A DNA stretch of 32,313 bases from CAYWTS01 sp964461265 (GTDB taxonomy: Bacteria > Bacteroidota > Ignavibacteria > Tepidaquicellales > OLB5). Both the position numbers and the translations under genes were made by a program. The notes beneath the pieces were generated by a model that saw only the letters and a program-made list of their open reading frames with translations, was not told the origin of the DNA and did not search any database. Shown in pieces: positions 8,588 through 15,753 of the stretch. Position 1 is the stretch's first letter, and each line of letters begins with the position of its first letter. The DNA lies in contig CAYWTS010000025.1 in NCBI GenBank assembly GCA_964461265.1, forward strand, positions 1-32,313. Direction: 5' to 3'.

Positions 8588-9340
8588 TTGAATTCATTAA
8601 ACAAAACGAAATCTTTTTTTGATGATGTCTCTCTCTTTTATGACCAAATGATTAACTTCAATGCAAACCTTACGAAACGGGTTATCTTGCTATCAGGTTT
8701 CCGGAAAAATAATCAGAAAACAGCGGCAGATTTAGGATGCGGTTCGGGTATTGATTCAATTGCCTTATCAAAGAACAATTTTCAAGTTACAGGTTTTGAT
8801 ATTTCAGGGCAAATGATACGAAAAGCCCGGCTCAATTCAAAACGTGAAGATTGTAAAATTAAGTTTGTACAAACGTCTTTGCTGTGTATCCCGAATAGTT
8901 ATTCTGGAAAGTTCGACTTAGTTGTTTCGCTTGGTAATACTTTAGCCAATATAGATGAATTACGATTAAAAAAAGTTTTCAGTAATGCTTACCGGATGCT
9001 GAAAAAAAACGGGGACTTTCTCATACAGGTTGTAAATGTTGAAATGATGAAACGCTTAAAAAAACGGATTTTAGGAATTAATAAGGATAATAATTATACC
9101 ATTATCAGGTTTTATGATTTTGAAATAAACCGTACAATGTTTAACATTCTGAGAATAAAGAATTCTGATACTATGGATTACGATATTTATTCTTCTGAAA
9201 TATTTCCTCATAACCTAACTACTTTGTGTAAAATTGCCAAAGAAGCAGGATTTAAGACAAACCGATTTTACGGAGGTTTAAATAAAACGAAATTCCGGTC
9301 AAACGTATCACATGATTTAGTAGTGAATTTTAGTAAATAA
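8588..9340 (+). CDS. Class I SAM-dependent methyltransferase
   Basis: This 250-aa cytoplasmic protein has a Rossmann-type methyltransferase core. Motif I is ADLGCGSGID (D48-G54 bind SAM), with an acidic residue after strand 2 (VTGFDISGQM) and a motif-IV-like stretch FDLVVSLGNTLANI. This resembles methyltransferase domain families acting on small molecules, but the substrate cannot be read from sequence. A TTG start at 8588 is chosen because the residues before M21 look like the usual N-terminal helix (FFDDVSLFYDQM). It follows the kinase stop by 6 nt, so the two are probably one operon. A hairpin terminator follows directly. The functional link to the kinase is unknown. Confidence 0.85.
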   Translation: MNSLNKTKSFFDDVSLFYDQMINFNANLTKRVILLSGFRKNNQKTAADLGCGSGIDSIALSKNNFQVTGFDISGQMIRKARLNSKREDCKIKFVQTSLLCIPNSYSGKFDLVVSLGNTLANIDELRLKKVFSNAYRMLKKNGDFLIQVVNVEMMKRLKKRILGINKDNNYTIIRFYDFEINRTMFNILRIKNSDTMDYDIYSSEIFPHNLTTLCKIAKEAGFKTNRFYGGLNKTKFRSNVSHDLVVNFSK

Positions 9341-9373
9341 AAACCCGTCTCAGGGACCATTTGAGACGGGTTT
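9341..9373. terminator. Bidirectional terminator between convergent genes
   Basis: AAACCCGTCTCA (9341-9352) is perfectly inverted at 9362-9373 as TGAGACGGGTTT around a 9-nt loop. The methyltransferase stop lies just upstream, and the cytochrome gene ends convergently at 9401. A/T flanks on both sides allow it to act in both directions. Confidence 0.8.
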
Positions 9374-9400
9374 AACTAAAGGAAGAAATATGAGAGAAAC

Positions 9401-11488
9401 TTATCTTAACAAAACCATCTTTTTAACATCTGTAAAATCACCTGCATTAAACCGGTAGAAGTAAACACCGCTTGCAACCTGATTACTGTATTCATTTGTT
9501 CCGTCCCAGCTTACTGTATATTTACCAACATTGATTTTGCCGCTTACAAGAGTTTTTATCTCTCGTCCCGTTATGTCATATATCTTTATTGTAATATCCA
9601 TAGTCTTAGGCAGCGAGAATGTAAACCTTGTTACCGGATTGAACGGATTTGGATAATTCTGTGTCAGTTCGTACCTGGTTGGTACTTCCGTCCACTGATA
9701 TTCAATTCCGATAAGGCTGACTAAAGTAGCCTGTAATACGTTTACTGCAAAGAAGGGATTGTGCATACCCTTACTGCCGTCATATTCTATTAATTGGTAA
9801 TTCCAGTATGCTTTTCTAAGATTTACATTGAATGAATCTGCAGCAATTAATTGCCACGAAACGGAATCTATACCGGCAGGAGGCAGGGCTATTCTTACCT
9901 TCGTAATTAAACCTTCAACTTCGTCCTGCCATGGTTCTATCTGGTTATCACCGTCATAATCTGCAGGTGCTTCGAAATCCTCAAATTTGGTTACTCCGGG
10001 GTGACAGCTTATACATCCTTTTACGTGTGTATAACCTGTTGCTTCATATCTTAAATGCATCGAATGGCCGCCTACCTTATCACGTGTAACAGTTCCGGTA
10101 TCGGTTGTTTGAGCCATGTGGCAGGTTACACAAGTATTCGAAATATTCTTATGCGAACCAGTTATGTACGGATTTGTAAATACCGCTGCATTCCTGCCGA
10201 GCAATACATCAGCTTGAGGTGAATGATGTGTTCCCCAATGTGCCGAATTAACTCTTGTTTGGGTATAGGTTACGTTATTTCTTCTCGATTTGTGGCAATC
10301 CATACATGTTTTACCCATCCCGCCTTCTGTGTAATGATAACCCGTAGCCAAAGTATCAGAGTTTGTTGGTCTGGTTCTCAGTTGATGTTCATTTGTACTG
10401 CCATGCGGATCGTGGCACGAAGCGCATCCAACCATTTCAAGATCTGCTTGTTTCATTCCTGTTGTATATGTAGGCGTACCGTTAGTGAAGTTCTTGTAGC
10501 CTCTGCCATCGTGGCATCTAATACAGTTGTCAAGTGTATTATAACCGGTAGTTGATTGTGCGAATGAAGTTGACCATATTACTTCAGAGTGCAATGAATT
10601 TTCCCATTGTCTGAAATGAGGATATCTCCAGGGTGAATCGTGGCAAGAGCCGCATTTACCCGATTTCATGTCTGTATTGATCTTATTCGTATCGATTGTT
10701 GAAACGTGCTCACTTCCGGGTCCATGGCAGCTTTCACAACCGATGCCAGTAAATGCAACAAGGCTGGAAAATCGTGTCTTAATTGTATCCCAATTGCCTG
10801 GCTTAGGAGGGCTGTAATTACTCCAGACCCAGCCAAGCGAACTGGCTACATCATCAAATCCATGATTATTTGTTACTATTCTGTTATTGTTACCAACTGT
10901 ATGGCATCTGAAGCATGTTGTACCCCAGCTTGTTGAGCCACTGTCAACGTTGTATTTAAAAGTTTTAGCGTGTTTCGATACTTTCCACCTGTTGAAGATA
11001 TTCTGGAACTCTGTCATACCTGCATGACATGTCATACAGTTGGGAAATTGTGCAGCTACGTTATCGAAGTTACCTGTTCCAACATAGTCAGCTGAATACA
11101 CTTTCCTTGTTGTATCCTTGGTTCCGGTTGCAGTTGTCATAGTGACTTTAACCTCATACGTCCCTTTAACATCTGCTTTAAATTTTTGCCACCATTGTAA
11201 ACCCGAAATACTGCTTAAAGCAGCATTGGAACCTGCAGGTTTAGATACAAATGACCAAACTGCATTTGTTATACTATTCGTATCTCCTATGTTTGATACC
11301 CTAAGATATACAAATGTACCATTACCAACTACATCGTTACCAGTTGTTATTGAAGAATCGGGAATTAATGCAGGGGTTGAACTCCATGTATATGGAGAAA
11401 CTGACTCAACCCAAATTTTAGCAGTTTGTGAATAAGAAACACCTATAAGTGTCAATAAGGTAATGACTATAAGTATTTGTTTTTTCAT
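9401..11488 (-). CDS. Nine-haem c-type cytochrome with T9SS sorting domain
   Basis: This 695-aa exported protein starts with a signal peptide (cleavage likely after SYSQ, residue 21), then an Ig-like beta region (about 25-130). Nine CXXCH haem sites begin at C151, C192, C251, C279, C322, C355, C395, C453 and C492. The pattern CXXCH...W..S.HA (from C151), echoed near C279, resembles the cytochrome c554 family. Extra His-rich stretches (SAHWGTHHS, GSHKN, GGHSMH) could supply distal haem ligands. Residues 606-695 form a type A T9SS sorting domain (NYPNPFNPVT to GVYFYRF...KKMVLLR). The protein should therefore cross the outer membrane and be surface-attached or released, which suggests extracellular electron transfer rather than a periplasmic reductase. 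No catalytic Lys-type haem site (CXXCK) is seen. The gene appears monocistronic. Confidence 0.92.
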   Translation of the reverse strand: MKKQILIVITLLTLIGVSYSQTAKIWVESVSPYTWSSTPALIPDSSITTGNDVVGNGTFVYLRVSNIGDTNSITNAVWSFVSKPAGSNAALSSISGLQWWQKFKADVKGTYEVKVTMTTATGTKDTTRKVYSADYVGTGNFDNVAAQFPNCMTCHAGMTEFQNIFNRWKVSKHAKTFKYNVDSGSTSWGTTCFRCHTVGNNNRIVTNNHGFDDVASSLGWVWSNYSPPKPGNWDTIKTRFSSLVAFTGIGCESCHGPGSEHVSTIDTNKINTDMKSGKCGSCHDSPWRYPHFRQWENSLHSEVIWSTSFAQSTTGYNTLDNCIRCHDGRGYKNFTNGTPTYTTGMKQADLEMVGCASCHDPHGSTNEHQLRTRPTNSDTLATGYHYTEGGMGKTCMDCHKSRRNNVTYTQTRVNSAHWGTHHSPQADVLLGRNAAVFTNPYITGSHKNISNTCVTCHMAQTTDTGTVTRDKVGGHSMHLRYEATGYTHVKGCISCHPGVTKFEDFEAPADYDGDNQIEPWQDEVEGLITKVRIALPPAGIDSVSWQLIAADSFNVNLRKAYWNYQLIEYDGSKGMHNPFFAVNVLQATLVSLIGIEYQWTEVPTRYELTQNYPNPFNPVTRFTFSLPKTMDITIKIYDITGREIKTLVSGKINVGKYTVSWDGTNEYSNQVASGVYFYRFNAGDFTDVKKMVLLR

Positions 11489-12048
11489 TTTTTTGTAAAT
11501 TAAGTTTTAGGTTTCTTATTATTACTGCTTATAATAATAACATTTATTATGCCATAATAAAGTTTTAGATGTGTAATGTTTTTAGGGTTTTTTTCAAAAG
11601 TGTGTGGAAAAATTGTTAAAATATCTTAAAATCTTGTGGAATCTATTCCCCATTTTACCATAAAAACAAGAAAATATTTAAAATAACAGTATATTGGTTA
11701 ATTAAATTATTTAAAATTTTTTAATCACTTAAAATCTATTCATACATTCAGGATAGCGAAAGCAAAAATACGCAAATAATTTTATTTTTTAACTCTGTTT
11801 ATAGTGTAGAGAAAATGGGCTACTTTTAAATCATTAGGTATTTTAATGTTTTATGAAAAAAACAAATAGTTAAGAAATCAAAACATTCCCGGTAATTCAT
11901 TAATTTAACACTGTATTTGATTTTCTTGAAAATTAACTTATATTTGTATGTGAAATGTGATGTCTGCTGTTTACCCCACTTATTTACTTCAGCATTCTCT
12001 CATTTTCCTTTTAATAAACTTTTTTCATTAATTTAATTTTCTAATTTT
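11489..12048. other. 560-nt AT-rich divergent intergenic region
   Basis: The region separates the divergent cytochrome and RRM genes. It is very AT-rich and has no convincing long ORF. It holds a near-consensus promoter for the RRM gene (11916-11946) followed by a leader of about 95 nt. A possible -7 box for the cytochrome (CAAAAATA on the plus strand, near 11764) is far from that gene, so its promoter is not resolved. A 23-codon ORF sits in the RRM leader (11960-12031). Confidence 0.6.
11916..11946 (+). promoter_or_regulatory. Consensus Bacteroidota promoter of the RRM gene
   Basis: TTTG at 11916-11919 is separated by exactly 19 nt from TATATTTG at 11939-11946. This matches the TTTG-N19-TAnnTTTG consensus of the Bacteroidota primary sigma factor at every defined base. 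Transcription should begin near 11953, leaving about 95 nt of leader before the ATG at 12049. Confidence 0.75.
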
Positions 12049-12324
12049 ATGAACATTTATATAGGAAACATCGATTATGAAGTGACTGAACAGGATTTGA
12101 AGCAATCGTTTGAAGCATTCGGAGAAGTTAGCTCGGTAAAGATTATTAAAGACAAATTTTCAGGCAGAAGCAAAGGTTATGGTTTCGTGGATATGCCAGA
12201 TGAAGCTCAGGCTAAAAAAGCTATCCAGGAACTTAACGATTCCAGGCTTGGAGGCCGAAATCTGGTTGTAAATCAGGCAAGACCCAAAGCTGAAGGTAAT
12301 ACACGTGAATTTAGAAAAAGATAA
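12049..12324 (+). CDS. Single-RRM RNA-binding protein
   Basis: This 91-aa cytoplasmic protein is essentially one RNA recognition motif. RNP2 is IYIGNI (residues 3-8) and RNP1 is KGYGFVDM (42-49), with the usual aromatic residues for stacking RNA bases. A short basic tail (KAEGNTREFRKR) replaces the Gly-rich tail of many bacterial RRM proteins. Bacterial members in cyanobacteria and Bacteroides are small RNA-binding regulators, often cold-responsive. The target RNA is unknown. The gene has its own strong promoter, a long AT-rich leader and a downstream hairpin terminator, so it is likely monocistronic and possibly regulated through its leader. No strong Shine-Dalgarno sequence precedes the start. 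Confidence 0.95.
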   Translation: MNIYIGNIDYEVTEQDLKQSFEAFGEVSSVKIIKDKFSGRSKGYGFVDMPDEAQAKKAIQELNDSRLGGRNLVVNQARPKAEGNTREFRKR

Positions 12325-12370
12325 TATTATTTTATGTAATTTGTAAAAATACAATTTTTTTTCGATGTTT

Positions 12371-12400
12371 TTGGGAGGTGAAAGCCTCCCTTTTATTTTA
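12371..12400 (+). terminator. Terminator after the RRM gene
   Basis: GGGAGG (12373-12378) pairs with CCTCCC (12385-12390) around TGAAAG, followed by TTTTATTTTA. Confidence 0.8.
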
Positions 12401-12435
12401 ACTATTTCCGTTATATATATTTAAAAGCAATTAAC

Positions 12436-12443
12436 TATTTTTG
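12436..12443 (+). promoter_or_regulatory. -7 box TATTTTTG ahead of the beta-propeller gene
   Basis: TATTTTTG fits TAnnTTTG and lies 23 nt before the preferred ATG at 12466. The expected -33 TTTG is absent 19 nt upstream. Its position supports starting the gene at 12466, because the GTG at 12454 would fall almost at the transcription start. Confidence 0.45.
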
Positions 12444-12465
12444 TTAGTAAATAGTGGGGTGCAAA

Positions 12466-13785
12466 ATGAGAGAAAGTTATTATCTCTTTATTTTTATAGT
12501 TATTACTGCTGTATGCCAGACATTTACTAAAATTTACTCACAGCAATGGGTAAATGCAGGATTTGTAAATAATCCAGGTTCTATTCCAAGTATTAGTGTA
12601 GTAAATAATGATATTGTGTGGATTGTTGGAGGTAATGGAGATACCGCTAAAGCTTTTAGAACTACAAATGGAGGAATGAACTGGCAATCCTTACCTGTAA
12701 CAGGAATTCCTCATGCATTGTATTGTGTAACAGGTATAGATATGGATCTAGCTTTTGCCGGCGAAGGTGTAGTAAGCGGACATGCCAACCTATACAAAAC
12801 TACCAACGGAGGGCAAAATTGGATTTCAATTTTTCAAACTCTTCCCAATCGCGGATTTTTTAACGGTTTGGTATTTACAAAATATAATAATTATTTACTA
12901 GGTATCGCACTTGCTGAAAGGATATACAGATCGAGCAATTCCGGAGTTAATTGGGTTGAAGTTAATGCCGGTGTAAATGGTGTTTCGAACGCTCATAATT
13001 CTTTGTTTATAGTCGATAATCAATTCTATGGGTTCGGAATGAATAATGGTGTAGCTCGTGTACGTCTTACTACCGATAATGGTTTAGTATGGACTACGTA
13101 TACACTTAACATAACCGGTAACTATACGTCAGCTATAGCATTTCATTTGAATAAACTTATAGGTGTTGCGGCTACTTCAACTTCGCTTCCTATTATTGCC
13201 CGAACTACCAATGGCGGCTTAACCTGGAACCAGGTTGATATAGGTGCAGGTATTACAGGTGAATGTCACTTTTGCTGGGTTGAAAACACCAACATTGTCT
13301 ACATTGTCGGTGAGAACGGAGTTATTAAGAAAAGCACAAATGGCGGACTTAACTGGATTGTCACTCCAACCCCTGTTGGTGTTACTGGTATAAAACATTT
13401 CGATTTTATTAATTATGGCCAGGTAATTTATGGTTATGCAGTTTCATCAAATGGTAATGTAATAAAGCTTGCTGACAGCGTACTTCTAACGGGTATAAAA
13501 ACATTTCAAAAAATTCCGGATAAATTTTCGTTGTCGCAGAATTATCCCAATCCGTTTAACCTGGTTACTAAGTTCGATTTCAGTTTACCTGAGCATGCAA
13601 TAGTAAATCTTATAATATTAAATATACTTGGTCAGGAAGTTAAACGAATCGTAAATAATGAATCGATTAACAGCGGAACTTACACATATGATTTTGATGC
13701 TTCTGATTTACCAAGCGGTGTATACTATTATAAACTGACTGCCGGAGATTACAGTGAAATAAGGAAGTTGACTTTGTTAAAATAA
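12466..13785 (+). CDS. Secreted Ycf48-like beta-propeller protein with T9SS sorting domain
   Basis: This exported protein has about 439 aa. I prefer ATG 12466 over the upstream in-frame GTG 12454, because it gives a clean signal peptide (MRESYYLFIFIVITA...YSQ) and sits after a GTGGGG purine stretch. The body carries Ycf48/BNR-type repeats with motifs such as TTNGGMNW, TTNGGQNW, SSNSGVNW, TTNGGLTW and STNGGLNW, predicting a beta-propeller. The last ~85 residues are a T9SS sorting domain from SQNYPNPFN to GVYYYKL...RKLTLLK. Here the usual PFNP reads PFNL, a small departure. The function is unknown; such propellers are usually surface binding proteins, and nothing shows enzyme activity. A 12-bp hairpin terminator follows, so it is probably monocistronic. 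Confidence 0.88.
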   Translation: MRESYYLFIFIVITAVCQTFTKIYSQQWVNAGFVNNPGSIPSISVVNNDIVWIVGGNGDTAKAFRTTNGGMNWQSLPVTGIPHALYCVTGIDMDLAFAGEGVVSGHANLYKTTNGGQNWISIFQTLPNRGFFNGLVFTKYNNYLLGIALAERIYRSSNSGVNWVEVNAGVNGVSNAHNSLFIVDNQFYGFGMNNGVARVRLTTDNGLVWTTYTLNITGNYTSAIAFHLNKLIGVAATSTSLPIIARTTNGGLTWNQVDIGAGITGECHFCWVENTNIVYIVGENGVIKKSTNGGLNWIVTPTPVGVTGIKHFDFINYGQVIYGYAVSSNGNVIKLADSVLLTGIKTFQKIPDKFSLSQNYPNPFNLVTKFDFSLPEHAIVNLIILNILGQEVKRIVNNESINSGTYTYDFDASDLPSGVYYYKLTAGDYSEIRKLTLLK

Positions 13786-13847
13786 TGGTTCCAGCTTTTC
13801 CACCTATCAGCATATAATAATTTTAGGAAAAAGAATCTATTATTCAG

Positions 13848-13880
13848 GGTCTGACAATTTTTTCTAATTGTCAGACCTTT
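13848..13880 (+). terminator. Terminator after the beta-propeller gene
   Basis: GGTCTGACAATT (13848-13859) is perfectly inverted at 13866-13877 around a 6-nt T-rich loop, followed by TTT. The 12-bp perfect stem is strong although the U-tract is short. Confidence 0.75.
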
Positions 13881-14221
13881 ACATTTCAAGTATATTTTAA
13901 ACAAATGAAAAAATGATATTTTTTATATTATTTAAAAAACAAAAATGTGCAGGATTTAGGATTTTACCGTCATTTTACTAATGCGTATACGGTATTTGAA
14001 TATTAAATTTCGGTTAAGTCAATTACTTAAAGATATTTTCATCACATCCAGAAAACCTCTTTTTTTACTATTTTTTAAAGTTTTGGGAACTAAAATTACC
14101 CTAAAATAATTATACCATAGGAGTATCTAAATGAAGTTTTTTTTTGTATGTTTGCACAATATTCAGTTACTTTTTAAAAGTTATTTAAATATCATATAAT
14201 CAATAAAATGGAGGTGAATTA
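13881..14221. other. 341-nt AT-rich intergenic region with a possible leader ORF
   Basis: No gene is seen on the minus strand. On the plus strand, AGGAG at about 14120 precedes a 22-codon ORF (14131-14199) that starts MKFFFVCLHN and ends 22 nt before the next gene. TATGTTTG at 14147-14154 looks like a -7 box for the small gene at 14222. The two readings conflict, because a promoter there would lie inside the leader ORF. Confidence 0.35.
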
Positions 14222-14416
14222 ATGGAATACCTAACTGATGAACAGATGAAACGGGAAAAACCACTGAAGAATGCCTATACACCGAAAAACAATGCTATGG
14301 AAAAGTTCTTGAGCCAAAGCACACAGTTTAATATGAACTCAAGAAAGAATAAAAGTGGCAGGAAAGTCAGTGTATTCTATTCTGCAAGAACTAACCGGAC
14401 AATCATTCTGAATTAA
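14222..14416 (+). CDS. Small basic protein of unknown function
   Basis: This 64-aa protein is rich in Lys, Arg, Asn and Ser with no signal peptide, membrane segment or Cys. The C-terminal half (NSRKNKSGRKVSVFYSARTN) is strongly basic, which would suit nucleic-acid or ribosome binding, but that is inference. I do not recognise the family. The case that it is real rests on signals: GGAGGTG lies 4-5 nt before the ATG, one of the best Shine-Dalgarno sequences in the window, and a strong terminator follows 24 nt after the stop. It stands alone between a terminator and tRNA-Ser. Confidence 0.65.
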   Translation: MEYLTDEQMKREKPLKNAYTPKNNAMEKFLSQSTQFNMNSRKNKSGRKVSVFYSARTNRTIILN

Positions 14417-14440
14417 AAGATTAAGTTCTTGAAATACTTA

Positions 14441-14475
14441 CCCTGTATATGTTAATATGCAGGGTTTTTTATTTT
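14441..14475 (+). terminator. Terminator after the 64-aa gene
   Basis: CCCTGTATAT (14441-14450) pairs with ATATGCAGGG (14455-14464) with one T-G wobble and a 4-nt loop, followed by TTTTTTATTTT. Confidence 0.9.
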
Positions 14476-14523
14476 ATTTTTCACATCTTATTTTATAGCC
14501 TATTAATTAATGTCATAAATTAA

Positions 14524-14531
14524 TAAATTTG
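14524..14531 (+). promoter_or_regulatory. -7 box TAAATTTG ahead of tRNA-Ser
   Basis: TAAATTTG matches TAnnTTTG and ends 40 nt before the tRNA, nearly the same spacing as the TATATTTG box before tRNA-Thr. No clear -33 TTTG is seen. Confidence 0.4.
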
Positions 14532-14570
14532 CCAAAGTAATTAATAATTTCAGTTTTAACTTTACTTATC

Positions 14571-14660
14571 GGAGAGGTGGGTGAGTGGCTGAAACCAACG
14601 GTTTGCTAAACCGTCATATTCCGTTAAGGGGTATCGAGGGTTCGAATCCCTCCCTCTCCG
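14571..14660 (+). tRNA. tRNA-Ser (anticodon GCT)
   Basis: This is a 90-nt class II tRNA. The acceptor stem GGAGAGG pairs with CCTCTCC, with discriminator G. The anticodon stem ACGGT/ACCGT encloses TTGCTAA, giving GCT. A long variable arm follows (CATATTCCGTTAAGGGGTATC region). The T-arm is GAGGG-TTCGAAT-CCCTC. CCA is not encoded. It ends 8 nt from the convergent speB-like gene. Confidence 0.97.
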
Positions 14661-14667
14661 CTTTCGC

Positions 14668-15555
14668 TTAAAAGCAGTAATTCAAAATCTTATAAATTAA
14701 TTTTGCTGTCAAAAAATCCGGAAAACTAAAATCTTTCCTCGGGGCAAGCTCAACAACATCAAATCCGACTACTTTTCTTTCTTTGCAAACTCTTTTCAGT
14801 AATCTCATAGTTTCATCCCAGTAAAATCCGTTTGGTTCCGGTGTGCCTGTCGAAGGCATTATTGACGGATCAAAATAATCGACGTCAAAAGTGATATAAA
14901 CATTTTCTTTAAGTGTACTGATTATTTTTCTAATCATATTATCATCAAATCCTTCCTTCCGCATTTTATATGCATAAAAAGTATTGATGCTTTTTTGCTT
15001 AATAAACTCAAACTCTTCTTTGCATTGCGCCCTTATTCCAACCTGGGTAATATCTGTTGTAAATTCGGCAACACGTGCTGCAAAACAGGCATGTGAATAT
15101 TTTATTCCTTCATAAGTATCACGCAAATCGGAATGGGCATCAAAATGAAGTACAGATAAATCTTTGTATGAGTCATAATGTGCTTTTATCGTGGCAGCAG
15201 ATATTGTATGCTCACCGCCTAGAGTTACAACAAATTTTCCAAGTTCTATTAACTGCTTAACGTTTTTATAAATATTATTAAGTGATTTTTTGGGGTTTAG
15301 TTTTGTAAAGCTTAATGGTTTTATTGCTCCAATACCGTAGGTGAAGCAGATTTCTTTCAGAGTTTCTTCATCAAAGAATTCAACATAATGTGACGCCTTT
15401 AGTATTGCTTCGGGTCCTTTTGCAGTGCCCTTACCGTATGATGTGGTCTTTTCGTAAGGACAGGGGAGTAATACAATCTTAGAATGTTCAAATGATGAAA
15501 ACTTTTTATAAATTCCAAGAAAATTATGTTTTAATGGCAGAGTAGTGAATTTCAT
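14668..15555 (-). CDS. speB: Agmatinase (ureohydrolase family)
   Basis: This 295-aa cytoplasmic binuclear-manganese hydrolase probably converts agmatine to putrescine and urea for polyamine synthesis. All six metal ligands are visible: H116 in GGEH, D139/H141/D143 in FDAHSD, and D224/D226 in TFDVDYFD. The sequence TGTPEPNGFYWDE after the last ligands is of the agmatinase type rather than the arginase type. Arginase, formiminoglutamase and guanidinobutyrase are related alternatives. The product ends close to the convergent tRNA-Ser. The gene lies 198 nt downstream of dnaX on the same strand, with palindromic DNA between them, so co-transcription is uncertain. Confidence 0.88.
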   Translation of the reverse strand: MKFTTLPLKHNFLGIYKKFSSFEHSKIVLLPCPYEKTTSYGKGTAKGPEAILKASHYVEFFDEETLKEICFTYGIGAIKPLSFTKLNPKKSLNNIYKNVKQLIELGKFVVTLGGEHTISAATIKAHYDSYKDLSVLHFDAHSDLRDTYEGIKYSHACFAARVAEFTTDITQVGIRAQCKEEFEFIKQKSINTFYAYKMRKEGFDDNMIRKIISTLKENVYITFDVDYFDPSIMPSTGTPEPNGFYWDETMRLLKRVCKERKVVGFDVVELAPRKDFSFPDFLTAKLIYKILNYCF

Positions 15556-15589
15556 GATTTATTTCTTCAGCTCTTCCCTGCTTGCCTTT

Positions 15590-15652
15590 GCGAAACTGCT
15601 CAGGAGAAGTCAGGCTAAAGCGGGAATCTGCGGGACTTTTCTGCTCCTTAGG
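15590..15652. repeat. REP-like GC-rich insert between dnaX and the agmatinase gene
   Basis: This stretch is richer in G+C than its surroundings. It contains AAAGCGGGAATC (15617-15628), identical to 1884-1895, and imperfect inverted arms AGGAGAAGTC / GACTTTTCTGCTCCT. It is probably a degenerate copy of the palindromic units seen elsewhere in the window. Confidence 0.4.
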
Positions 15653-15753
15653 GTTAAATTGTTGTTCATTAATTGTTATTTATAATAAACATTTCACTGC
15701 TAACTGAGTTTGTTTCGAAACCGCTTTTTTGGATGTATTATATCAATAATAAT

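Noticed and set aside
10223..11435. Three plus-strand ORFs (76-110 codons) antisense to the cytochrome gene
   Set aside because: They are mirror frames of a clearly coding sequence with haem motifs; the translations are Cys-rich only because of the opposing CXXCH codons.
12454..12465. GTG start for the beta-propeller gene
   Set aside because: It adds MGCK before a clean signal peptide and would lie almost at the predicted transcription start; ATG 12466 fits better.
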